From positions 6,379,221 through 6,443,220 of the forward strand of contig LR746270.1 of NCBI GenBank assembly GCA_902729315.2: DNA of 64,000 bases, in the 5' to 3' direction. The notes under the pieces are model-generated. The model saw only the letters and a list, made by a program, of their open reading frames with translations, did not search any database and had not been told where the DNA came from. This document shows, piece by piece, positions 36,401 through 47,702 of this stretch. The first letter of the stretch is position 1. The number at the start of each line of letters is the position of its first letter. The position numbers and the translations under genes were made by a program. Origin of the DNA: Spirodela intermedia (Eukaryota > Streptophyta > Magnoliopsida > Alismatales > Araceae).

Positions 36401-37860
36401 TGTCAAATTTGAATAATTATATCTTAATGTCATTTTAGATATTAAAAAATGTTACAAATAACTTTAAAGATTAGTTTACCCAAGTAATGAAACTTTTAGA
36501 AGATTAGTTGAAGGCAAGGCTAAATCAATGAAAGAATAGTATTTGAAGCATGTGCATTGTCTTGTAATACTTAGTATTTTGTGTACTTGTATAAATTACT
36601 TTAAACAAACATTAGGGTATTTACTATACTAAGAGATAATAAATCCCACTCCATCTTGGCCTCTTTGTGCATCCTAATGGATGAATATTTCTTATAGTTG
36701 TCGAGCATCTATTTTATTTTTATAAATTTCTTATTTAATATATTTTCACACCAATTTTTTAGGGTTTATATTATTTTCACACAAGTTCTTTAAAATCCTT
36801 TATCTATTATAAATATCTTAAATGTTGATTTTTATTGAATTGGTGTCACATCTTGATTGAAAGTGTTAAAATGATGGTTTACAAACGTCCAGACCAATTA
36901 AACTTATGACTCATAATGTGGTCTTCATACGAATAATATCTTCATAGTTCAATAAAAGAAAAAAACATGATTTATACATTTCTCACACTTCTACTTGGTT
37001 GTATATTTTCCTGAACTAGATAGACTTCCCCCATGAGAGTGTCGAATTGGAGGGAGAATAATTTTCACTATGAGCAAAAACTAGTTTAAATCGTATATAT
37101 ACATTAATTACAGATTGCCAAAAATACAAAATATGCTAAATAAAAATTGAAAATCTCAAAAATCCTTAAAATACCAAGTTTAAATGAGGATCAAGTGGGT
37201 ACGTTAAAACACCAAGCTTTTGACTTTTAAGGGATAAGATCTCCAAGGCTTAATAAAGCTTTTGCTATGTTTCCTTACTAAATACTAAGAATGCAAGCAC
37301 CATATCTACTTGTCTGAATTTAGGTTGGTCAGCTAGTGTTAATTGCTTGTTACTCGGTTGAATAAAGCTACAAAAAGATAGTGGTATAAGGGCGATTGCT
37401 CCAAAGTAGGACTGAGGGTAGGAGAGTTGACCAAAGGAAGGGGAGGACATGTGAAAGATGAAAGGGGTTGATTGTGTGTTTGCCATCTGCCACTATAAGG
37501 AGGAAGAAATTTCCCATCAAAGCAAAAAAAGTCAAATAGTGGGGAAGATCTACAGCATGCCATGGATAGTAAGATCCAAGCCCTTATGCTAGGCTTTGAC
37601 AAAGGGTTGATCTAGCTCTTGATTTCTTTGACCCATATGCTAGTTATATGGACCAATGGAATTACTGATATTATTATTGTTATTATTATTATTTAAAGTG
37701 TACAATATTTTCTTGAGGTCGAAGCCAAAGTAGATTGTGAGTGAGCACTTGAGTCGTACAAGAAGCACGGAGCTACGGAAAAATGATCGATAACAATACT
37801 AATAACAATAAGAATAATAGTAATCAATGTTGTTGTTACTTTCTTGATTTTATCTTCCGA
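33426..37860. other. Long AT-rich spacer, no gene seen
   Basis: No protein domain recognised on either strand. Short open frames (for example 33701-33883, 34318-34542, 35602-35787 and 37265-37602, all minus) have no family likeness that I can see. A 36-base tandem repeat at 34891-34992 is listed separately. Retrotransposon debris is likely by context but not proven. Confidence 0.4.
34891..34992. repeat. 36-bp tandem repeat, 2.8 copies
   Basis: Units at 34891-34926, 34927-34962 and a partial third at 34963-34992. Each contains 'atgatctacat.agggt.tac' followed by 'attttttcaaagac', with one to three differences between units. Confidence 0.9.
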
Positions 37861-38031
37861 TAGATGATAAATTGTTGGTTTCCCACATTTTCTGTGAAGT
37901 TCGAATTTTCTGATCCGGCGCGGCGATCTCTTTCTTCTGGGTCTTTCGACTCCGGAGGAGGGAAGCTCAAGGTGCCAGGCCGTCTCGTGGGAGAGAAAAA
38001 CCCTAGCTCTGTGATCCATCTCTCGCCACCG

Positions 38032-40716
38032 ATGGCCGATGATGGTCCCTCATCGTCCGCGAACACCGCTGCTCCTGAGTCCCCTCCGGTTTGCCCTTAT
38101 TTTTCATTTCCCCCCGTGAATGGCATCGCCTCATTGATCTGCCTCTTGTTCTTGATTTCTCTTCCATTATAATCGAGGAAACCAGGGTTTTCTTCTCGTC
38201 GGTGTGCCAGACGAATGCTTTGTTCCAGTTCACATTAGATTCCTCTTGTTTGCTGAAAATCTTTTGCTCCTGATTTTTTGTTCAGATGAAAGAGAACCTT
38301 CGACCGATGGATTCAAGGCTGGCGGTACGATTCGGCGGCCCTTGCTTCATGAAGCAACTGTAGATTGCTCTCGATGTGAAGTTTTTGGCCTTCCCTTTTT
38401 CTCCTCAGGAACTGGCCGAGTCACGGGAGGAGCTGGTGGGGAGAGTCCAAGGGCTGAAGGAGGTGAATTCATCATTTCTGTAGAAATTATTTGTCCAGTT
38501 GCCATAGACACCGCCCTCCTGGTTGGATCTTCCCGCTTCTTTGATGTTGCTGCAGGAGTTGCAGAACTGGAGGCTGAAGCTGGACACTCAAGTCAAAACC
38601 TACAAAAATGTGAGTGATTGTTCCTAGTCAATGAGGCTCACAATTCTATCCCGTGGAGAGAAAGCTTTACTGAATATCTGCTCTGCAAAGGCAGGCGACA
38701 AATATCCGGAGATAATTCCATGTTGATGAATGGCCTTGTGAACTTCGTTTGAATTCACCGTGGATGCTCCAAAACCCTAATCCCTTGTTTCCTCTTGGAG
38801 AAAAAGAAGAAAGGTTTCCCGGGTGAATAACTCCATCAAGTTCATGATAATGCTAGGAAATAAGAAGCCTACTGGTAGATTAGCTAACCTGCATCTTAGA
38901 TTCACTCTAAACTTTTAGGAAAGGCAACTAGATCGATTTTCCTGCTATGCATGCAAGATTTAACTCTTGGCTTGTGATGAAAGAAGCATAATTCCACCCA
39001 AAAAACTCTATTATAGCTGGCCTGGATCTGGATCTGGACTCATTATAACAGATGAGCACACAACTTTTCATAAGTAAACTCAAATTTTTTGGGACGGTAT
39101 ATATATATTTTTTTTCACATTTAGATGCAAGTTGGTGTCTGGAATAGGTTCAATTTCAGATTTTATTCCATTCCCACCTGTTTTATTTCGGGGTGGAGGA
39201 GGGGGTTGTAGAGAGGGGGCACTCAATGCTCGTATGAGGCTTTTAAAGGATTAAAGGAAAAGGGAATGACCAATATCACTCCTGCATTTAATATGGAGAG
39301 AATTTGAATCGAATGGACGTTGAACTGCCTATTCCTCTCTGCTCTCAGCCGATAATACTCTCTATGATCTATCACTTTGCTATTATTGCCACTGGTCAGG
39401 AGGAAGCGGAGTGGGGTAACACTCAGTTCGGGGATGAGAAGTTGTCTGACTGATCTACCTTTAAAATTGTTGTTGACTAATTTAACAAGACAAGAGGCCC
39501 TGTACGCAAATTTTCATTCATAAGGATGGTTTATGCTCATTAATTACTGTCAAGAAATGATTTCAAAAGGATTTGTTATATTGTGTTCATTAGTTCTGAC
39601 TTAACTGTATGCCCATCATCGTGATCTTTCTTGTCTGCTTCAACAATTTAACTCAGTGGATAGTTACTCTGCGAACAAAGAACATTACTTTGACAAAATA
39701 TTTTATAGACATAAATGAGGGATTTTTTTCAGAGGTGGGAAATTTTAATTTGACATTCAGCTCTTTCATATCATGCAACGGTCACTTGTCTCTCAGATTA
39801 CTTTCTGATGTTGGTTGTTCGGAAATTTTCTGATCATTACCAACCCATTTGAGGAAAGGTAATAGATTTGTGGTGTTTAAAGTTTCCTGAATATTCCTAC
39901 CCTCTTGTTTGTGCAAAGTCTTTCTATTTCTCTGTTATAAAAAAATTATGCATTTATTTCAATTGGTTTTGTTAAGCTTTCATGTGTTGGTTTGATGAGA
40001 ATACCCGCTGTCATTTACAGGAGCTTTCCGAGCTTAAGATGTCTCTGAATACCGAATTGGAGAAACTGAAATCTGTGAGTCCAACAAAGATCAGTAGAGC
40101 TTATTCTTCCCTTTTTCTTTGTTCATACAATATTTGCTGACGGCGCTGGTTTTAGGAATTTCAAGAGTTGAGGACAACTCTTGAACAGCAACAAGATGAA
40201 GTCACGAGTAGTCTCAAGGGCTTGGGGGTACGACATCGTTCTGTATATCTACTTCTTGCTATCTCTTCTCCCTTTGATGGGATCTTGGCTAATCCAGTGA
40301 ATGTCATGAAATAAATGGGTTTCTGATTCATGTTGGCAATGGATCTGGTCACCAATGGCTGGTTCTTATCACGAGGAAGTGCTATTTCTTTTAAAAAAAT
40401 CAGATTTTAGTGAAATCACTTTTCACAATATGACATATTGCATCTGCAGTTTCTATAATTTAATTTTTTTCCCTTTTACCGAAGCATGGAAACATCAAGG
40501 ATATTCATTGATCTCCCCCTTTTTGCAAGAAAAGTGGGGCCCATTGATAATTTCAGTCCATCTTATCTATTATGACTGCTGTAAATGTTCTTCCTGCAGC
40601 TGCAGGATTTACCAAAAGAAGTAAATCTGAATGAAAGCCCGAGGACTGCGGAGCAAGGGGAGACCGTGCAGAGGAGAAGTTTCAGACCACCACCTAGGAT
40701 CCTAGCCTGTAGGTAA
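38032..40716 (+). CDS. Small plant coiled-coil protein, 148 aa, 7 exons, function unknown
   Basis: Exons: 38032-38088, 38286-38324, 38409-38462, 38556-38609, 40021-40074, 40156-40227, 40600-40716, all GT-AG and all in phase 0. The start ATG follows a 5' leader and begins MADDGPSSSANTAAPESPP, then MKENLRPMDSRLA. Residues 33-110 are predicted coiled coil, rich in Glu, Leu, Lys and Gln. Exons 3, 4 and 5 are each exactly 54 nt (18 codons) and begin with Glu-Leu; exon 6 is 72 nt and begins Glu-Phe, so each exon looks like one repeat unit. The C-terminus is polar and ends ILACR. There is no signal peptide, membrane segment or catalytic motif, so it is probably a cytosolic or nuclear scaffold. I do not recognise a named family; its regular exon structure makes a real gene likely. 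Confidence 0.8.
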
Positions 40717-41074
40717 TGGGATTCGGTGATACCTAGAATGATTTGGAATGGGTTAGAGGACTCTAGTGAAATGTAGAATCAGATTAAAGAAAGATATTTC
40801 ATTGACATAGGTCTTGAGTTTTGTGTTGCAACTTTGTTGAGAATTAATCTAATTCACATTCAGCTGTGGTTGATGGTGTGGATGCATTGGTACATTGTGT
40901 TCTCGTTATCATGGCAGACAGTATGAGAATTTATTTTTTATTTCGGTAGCCTCAATGCAAGAAATTATTTTCTTCTTTGATCATAGAAACTCCTTCAAGG
41001 TTCTCTCTTGGATTCTCTTCTGCATCTTTGTCTTACCCACCTGCCGCCCCCCTTTTTCCTGCGATTTTCATTGC

Positions 41075-41136
<62 letters not shown>

Positions 41137-44100
41137 AATAACATTTACCAATCAACTCTTAAAAATCTACACCATTACAAAATTCTACGGCGGGAATGCC
41201 GTCCCGCCGCCGCCAAGACGGTTCTCCGATTCCCCCTCACACGGCAATATCGTCTCCCCTTGGCGTCTGTCTTCCCCTCAGCTCGGGTCAACGGTTCAAC
41301 GCTCTTGGCTGGCTGTCCGAGGTTGGCGGCGTGGTTCTCCATAGCCGGCTTCTTCTAGTATTTCTCGCCGGGTTTCCTTCAACCCTCGGATGTTGTGGGC
41401 ATCTACAAGAAGCATCAAGAAGAGACCATGGAGGAGAGAAAACCTAGAAGAAGAGGGAAGAAGACGGACAGGGAGATGGGTGGGGGGAGGGTTACCCTCG
41501 GCCCCATGGAGGGGCCTTCTTCATCTTCCTCTTCCATCCATCGAAGTGGAAGGGGAGCTGCAGCGCACTGCTCTGTCTCCCACTGGCATAAACAGCAGGA
41601 GGAAGACCATGGCCACAGTCCGTCACTCGCTGCGAACTGGAAACTACTTATATAAGAGAGTATCCCATCTGATCTCCATACCTGGTCCTAGAGCGGTTCT
41701 TGGTGTTCTTCGAATCCCACTATTTAAAGCTCATCTTCGACAATGGAAAGACGATGTCTGGCAATTTCACACCTTTCATCTCTCTCTCTCCCCTCCCTGG
41801 GATACCGGAGCAAAGGCCTCATCTTTATTACAGAATGTAGCAGGCCTTTTGAGGAAGAAGGGAGATTTCCACCAAAGACGACGAGCTAATACCATCTATG
41901 TGTGATAACCTCCAAAGGAGATTTCCACTAAATTAAGAAGATAATGCTCTGAAGGACATATTTTGACTTATTTTTCTGTCAGATTTGTGGATTGTTGCTG
42001 AAAGATAATGTTCTTATCTTTTTGTCATCTCATCTCAAACGTATGCAGAAACCAGTTAGGTGATCTTTGAATTAAATTCCTGTCACCAGATGGAACTTTG
42101 ATTACTTAAATTGTAGGACATTAAGAAGGTGATCCCTCTACCAGCAGAGGTGAAAGGGGTTGGTAGGCGGCAGGTGGTGAAACATAAGACAGTGCGATGC
42201 CACAGAAAATGAAAGTGGAACCTAACCTGATGAGAGCCAAAGGAGTTTGTTCGGTGGATGAACAAGTGGTTTCAGTAGTCCGGTGGTGCAGTGAAGTTCA
42301 TTGTGAAGGACTAGAGGAGTTTGTTCACGTCCAAATTTTCCCCTTAATCTGTGACATGTCTCACATCCGACACTTGGATATTGTCATGTTGGAAGTGTTA
42401 TTTTGAATGCTCCCTTCGTCAACAATATCTAAAGGTTCATCATCAGCAAGATGCTTCTTGCCAAAAATTTCAATAACATAATTGTTCATCAACTCGTGGA
42501 ATGAGGTAAAGAAGAAAGAATATTAGAGTCTAAGATCCAAAACTCCATAAGACTAGCTACACTCAGCTGTAGAGCATTATAAATCACCTTTGTTATATAG
42601 ATTCTAGACTCGTCTCCAATACTCTGACCTTGGTAGATTCCCTTCCTTCTTCTCTTTGCAGTACCTCTTGATGTGTCTTTTTTTTTTCCCTGTATTTTTA
42701 TGTTTTGTGATTTACAGACTTCAATTTTCTTCTTTCTCCTAATTATTTTACTTTCAAAACTTAATTTAGAAGTGAATATTTTCCCATATTCTCTCCAATA
42801 AGCTCCCTCACATAGAATTAGATCAAAAATTTCATCTAATTTTAGGTTTCTTGGGTTTGAAGAACTAAAAACAGTAGTCACTGTGGCTCCCCAACTCTCA
42901 AAGCAAGAGAAACTACGAAATTAATACCCTAAACTCATTATCAAAAATAATATCCACGTAACTCAATTGACTGGTTATCAAATTGAACTCATTAGTGTGG
43001 TAGTACAAGTACCTTCAGTCATCTTTAAATTGAAGAGATGTTGCATCCAACGTACCTTGATTGACGATGATGGTTTCTCACACATGTTCGGGATAACTAT
43101 CATAAGCCCTATTATGGTCTTTTCACTCAAAATGTTGAATACCACCAATAAAGAGTGAATTGATTAAAACAAATCTTGTAATAAGCTGCAGGGAGTCTTC
43201 TAAAATGACCACAATTGATTAACTATTTTAATTCTTATGTGACTTAATTTATTTCTCCCTTGATACAACTTAATCAACTTATTTTCATACTCTCAAACTT
43301 ACATCTACTTCTCAAGGGCTAGTCCTTGAGCTTGAATATGATTATATCATTTAAGATATAAGTACATGTTTTAGACTTATGGTTTCAACAGCCTGGTGAT
43401 CCTACCAATTGTGGACATAATAAACTAGTGAGAAATAAAAGGTTCGTTTGATCTTCTGGCTTCTCTTCTAAGATTTAATGAGTCATGTTGCAGAAAATTA
43501 GAGGGATATGCTGTCCTCCAACTCTAATAGTTATGGAATGAGTTGATTTCAATTGAGATAGGGTCTTTTAGCAGCCTCATGCTAAACTTTTGATGTAAAC
43601 AATGTGGTTGAGGATCACGAACCCTAGCTGTCTTATGTTCAGTATAGAGGTCTTCAGATAACTTGGAATGAGAATTACCTTAAGAGACTTTACCTTTGAG
43701 CCTCACATTTTCCCATTGTTTGATATAAAATGACATAGAAGTTGGGAAGCTTTAAATGCTATGTAAAGCTGTTGATGATGTGGACACATGTTAAACTGTT
43801 GCTTATGCAAGTGCTTGCACTAAAGAAGATGGTAGAACTTGTGGTAGTAGACCTTGGAGAAGCCTTAGATGGGCGGAGATATCAGAATGTTATTCAAACC
43901 CTAATCTCAGTGAAACAGATACTTTTATACATGAAATTGGGTTGACAGTCGGTAGTTTCAATGGCTAGTACCATCACACTAACAAATCCCTGCACCTCCT
44001 TTTTTTCAAAATTAAATATTCAATGAAATATGCAAAAAATCATAATATTAAACCAGCAACGGATATCTTCTCCTCTTGAATTGTCATTTACAAAATTAGA

Positions 44101-45039
44101 ACCATCTGGTAATAACCTCTCCAATAATTAGTCACTTACATGTCTACGGTTATTGCAATAACTGATCTCTAACGTTCATTTTCTTATTGACTCTTAATTT
44201 CGTAGACAATTCTGTCCAAGCAAAATTTAACTTTACTTGTTGCATTTAATCAAAGTCTTCAAGCTCTCAGGTAATAACTAATCTTTCAAGATATCCTCGA
44301 AGCCTATTTGTTATCATCAAAATTACTTAGATAATAGCTCAATGCTTGTGACATCTCATCTGACTTCAAATCAAGCCACGATTGATGGAGCTTCTTGTGG
44401 TACAGATAATCTTATTTCTGTATCTTCTAGAACCTGAAATGATTTCTATTAAACTTTTCGACCTTAACCTTCTCTTCAATTTGCAACCATTTCTCTAACT
44501 CTTTTTCTTGAAATAAGCTCTCCATGAACATGCGCTCTCAGATCAGGGACAACTTTCAACTAAAAACTTTCATACAAGTTCTTGGGGAAGACATGCATCT
44601 TCATTCCCTCATACCTTAATAGTTGAACGGAAGATACTGCAAACAAACCCACAAGAGATCATGTTTTATTGAGGTAGCAACACAGTGCTTTCACACATAC
44701 CTTAATAAGGGTGGCAGTTTCTCCCCTCTAATCACAGGGTTAAGGAAAACACATGGGGCAAAGGATAAACATGTCCCTAAAACCAAATTTTAGATCTGGA
44801 TACTTGTCAAAGAACCCATTAAGGCCCATTAAATCATTCATCACGAACTCCACACACCATCGTCGATGACGGCCCTACGTAAGGGTGATCATGGTAGATA
44901 CATATGACGTTAAAGGTGGTAATGATGCCCAAATAAGCTGCGATCTCTATGTCAAAAAAATCATTCATCGTTTTCTAGATTATCAACATAAATCAGAAGG
45001 AAGAGGAGTAAACCGTGGTTTTTTATTTTAAGCTACGCA
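40717..45039. other. Spacer with CT tract and unassigned open frames
   Basis: 40717-41000 is probably the 3' region of the coiled-coil gene. The CT tract is listed separately. 41160-41900 is GC-richer and open in more than one plus-strand frame, but the products are low in domain likeness and I call no gene. A short plus-strand frame at 43763-43960 after a TGT-TAA reads VAYASACTKEDGRTCGSRPW, Cys-containing and protein-like, possibly an old gene remnant. 42000-45000 otherwise shows nothing I can support. Confidence 0.4.
41077..41134. repeat. (CT)n microsatellite
   Basis: Perfect CT tract of 58 bases downstream of the coiled-coil gene. Confidence 0.95.
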
Positions 45040-45079
45040 ATAACCAGACGACAAAACCAAAATTTTATTTTAAGCCTGC

Positions 45080-45660
45080 CACTTTGAACGAGTCACTGGC
45101 GATCATATCTCGAAACGAGGAGAATGTCGAAGGCCTTAAAAGCTCGACGGCGGTGCCATACGCGGATTGTACATCTAATTCCCCGCTCCCCACCCACTGA
45201 ATGCGTCTCTACTCACTGCATCATTAATTTTCTCTGTGTGCCCACCGCCGTGAATTTTCAGTCCCTGTTCGGAGAACTTGTCAGGTATCTTCCTCCAAAC
45301 GAGATTGGTTGCCGCCGTGGAGGGATAAGCAGTGCCGAGACAAAAAATCATTCTCTCTAAACCCGTGGACCCCTTCAACAGCTAGATTGCTCACGACGTG
45401 GAAGATGGCAGCCCCTACGGTTTCCTCTCCGCGAAGAGAGAGATCTACGCCGACATAGTGATGAAGCCTGGCGGTGTCGTCTACGGTTTCTTCGTCCTTT
45501 GGGAAGTCTGGAACCGCCCAGAAGTCCACTGCTCCGTTGTAGGAGCCCTTTTGGGGTCTACTGCGCCGGGAATATCCTCGTCTCCGGCACGATGACGTAC
45601 CTATTCAGCCGTGAGGTCACCACGCCGAGGAGGGCGGCGACGTTGCGATCTAAATATATT
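45080..45660 (+). pseudogene. Degenerate tandem copy of the C2-domain gene
   Basis: The segment from 45389 reads AHDVEDGSPYGFLSAKREIY, then ADIVMKPGGVVYG, matching SAHDIVDGSLSSSQAEIFAY and VLTVGDEVYG of the intact gene at 47043-47702. An upstream anchor ('tttgaacgagtc', 45083) recurs at 46755, so both copies share flanking sequence at an offset of about 1.68 kb. No start codon or first beta-strand is in frame, the rest of the C2 domain after 'VYG' is not preserved, and the TM-tail is absent. It is the broken half of a tandem duplication. Confidence 0.6.
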
Positions 45661-46040
45661 TTATATAGTCATTAATTCACCAGAGTATCGCTAAAAGCGA
45701 CCTTCATGTAGGCAAGAAAGAGACCCATAAGATCCGATACCATATTAAAATTTCACATGACCCAGTCAAAATCAATCAAAGACTGTCGATGGGCAACGTA
45801 ATTAGGCATGCACATAAATTTCTATGTGCGCATTGTGAGATTTGGATCATAAATCGTGTAAATAAATCGTCAATTATTGTGGTGCTTGATAATAAACAAG
45901 AACTATGTAGTCTAATGCTGTTGCATCAGTGTGGCAAAGTCGTCAAACGTATGTGATTACACCGAAGAAAGAAAGTAAACCAAGGTTTGAGCATCCTCTT
46001 GAGGTATCTATGGAACACTAGACAGAAAACTTGACACAGA

Positions 46041-46400
46041 GTAGCTTAATTAATTTGTCTTTGTTGAGCCATCGCAATCACCATAAGAGCCACCGGCATA
46101 CATCTTAGAGCCTCCCGGATAGGCTCGAACTCCTCCGCTGTCGGCGGTGTGACCGGCTGCAACAATTCGTACCCTGCACGCCGCCCACCGCCGGGGGGAG
46201 CCATTTGAGGGTTGGCGGGGTACAACCTTCAGAGGATGATGAAATTGTGGATAAGCCACCCACAGACGGACCCGTAAGGAAATCTGTCATTAACAACGCC
46301 GTCAGTTTCATCTTCTTCATCAGACACGCAACCACTGCGTCTTCTCGGCTAATCCAAACCAATTTTGTTGAGAAGAGAAGGAACAGGCCACAATTCAGCC
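46041..46400 (-). other. Possible minus-strand gene remnant, unrecognised
   Basis: Reading the minus strand, one frame gives DEEDETDGVVNDRFPYGSVC near 46320-46260, then after one TGA stop it continues APPGGGRRAGYELLQPVTPP and TAEEFEPIREALRCMPVALM, ending with a TAA near 46049. The sequence is protein-like and could be an exon or a pseudogene. I do not recognise a family, and the stop and lack of a start weaken the case. Confidence 0.25.
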
Positions 46401-47042
46401 GCTGTCATCTGGTTAGAGAAGAGAGGGAGAGGATGGTTCGGCCTATAACAGACTAATCACAGTTATTATTTAATTATAATAACTTCCTTATTTTACACTC
46501 TACACGGAGAAAATATGTCTCAATCTGATGACATAACAAGATCTGACGTGATCTGATCTTAGTCGGTTGATCCAGCTGGAAACTATGAGGCCACGGCAGC
46601 ACTCTTGTTAAAGATGAGACTTGAAATCAACGTTGACTCCTAATGGCATAATTACGACCCATAACTCAGACTGCTAACAAAAATCAGCGAATTAAACTGT
46701 GTATCTCCTTCCTCTCATCATCATCTTCTTCTTATTTTCTTTAAATAAGCCTACTTTGAACGAGTCGATGGTTACAAGGGAACCAGTTCTTCGACGTCGA
46801 GAAGGTTTCCAAGGATGGTTCCGTGCGGGGGTTCTATGTTGTACCCAATTGCTAGACGACCGAACGCGTCCTCAGCCACCTTATCTTCACGCGGAGACTT
46901 CACGGGGTAGTAACGGCGTCCTCGTTTCATGGAAATTACCGTCGACCTTCTGAGAGATCGTCCGATATCATACACGGAAAGCAAGGGTAAAACCCGCACA
47001 CTTACTTAAGCTTTCGCCGGGGGAACATTGTCCCCACTTCTA

Positions 47043-47702
47043 ATGGTGTATATTCCTGTCGAGATCTCCCTCTTCTCCGCCCATGACATCGTCGATGGAT
47101 CCCTCTCGTCCTCCCAGGCCGAGATCTTCGCTTACATCGTCCTGACTGTGGGAGATGAAGTCTACGGATATCAGAGGATGCCGGCTGCGGATTTCGACGG
47201 GGAAAACCTTCTGTGGAGATCCACGGCGAAATTCGCCGTCCCCCAGGAGAGCTGGAACTATCAGAACATTCACATCCTCCTGCGTAAAAGGAGCCGTGGC
47301 AGGGAAGACGACGTCGGCTACGCCAGGATATCCGTCGAGGATCTCTCCGAAAAGGCCTCCGAGATTTCTGCCTCGCTGTGGGGCTCTACGTTCTCATTCA
47401 CCTGTGACATCACGACGACGGGCGGTGTTCAGAGCGGCTCGCTGAGTCTTGCGTTAAGGTACGGGGGGGAGGATGCTGGCGACGAATATGCCGGTGTAAC
47501 TGCGGAGGGGAAGAATCTGAAGAAGATACAACTCCTCGCTTTATTATTGATGGGATTGCTGGCTTGGTGGCTGCTCCGCCGCATGGTATGCGAGGTACGC
47601 GCCGCCCTCAATCCTGGACCATCGCAGGCAGCGGGATCGCGCTCTCACTGGCGGGCGATTCTGCTACTGGAAGTCCTGCTTATTGTGCTAACCAGGCTCT
47701 AA
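47043..47702 (+). CDS. SRC2-like C2-domain protein with C-terminal membrane anchor
   Basis: Single-exon frame of 219 aa from the ATG at 47043. Residues 4-140 resemble the C2 domain of plant SRC2-like proteins: VEISLFSAHDIVDG (first strand and loop), FAYIVLTVGDEVYG, an LLWRSTAKFAVPQESW block equivalent to N-P-x-W-N...F-x-V-P, and DDVGYARISVEDL before a final GGVQSGSLSLALRY strand. C2 domains bind membranes, often with calcium, and SRC2-like proteins act at the plasma membrane or ER in stress responses. Residues 162-178 (IQLLALLLMGLLAWWLL) form a likely TM helix, and 203-217 is another hydrophobic stretch. The first loop has few of the usual Asp ligands, so calcium binding is doubtful. No N-terminal signal. 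It lies 1.7 kb after its degenerate copy. Confidence 0.78.
   Translation: MVYIPVEISLFSAHDIVDGSLSSSQAEIFAYIVLTVGDEVYGYQRMPAADFDGENLLWRSTAKFAVPQESWNYQNIHILLRKRSRGREDDVGYARISVEDLSEKASEISASLWGSTFSFTCDITTTGGVQSGSLSLALRYGGEDAGDEYAGVTAEGKNLKKIQLLALLLMGLLAWWLLRRMVCEVRAALNPGPSQAAGSRSHWRAILLLEVLLIVLTRL

Noticed and set aside
46795-46860. A frame reading FFDVEKVSKDGSV that recalls the start of RNA polymerase subunit RPB8
   Set aside because: The likeness stops after a dozen residues and is followed by a stop; chance or a relic too small to call.
47028-47042. A TTG start five codons before the C2 gene ATG
   Set aside because: Plants use ATG; the first ATG in frame at 47043 fits the C2 domain start.
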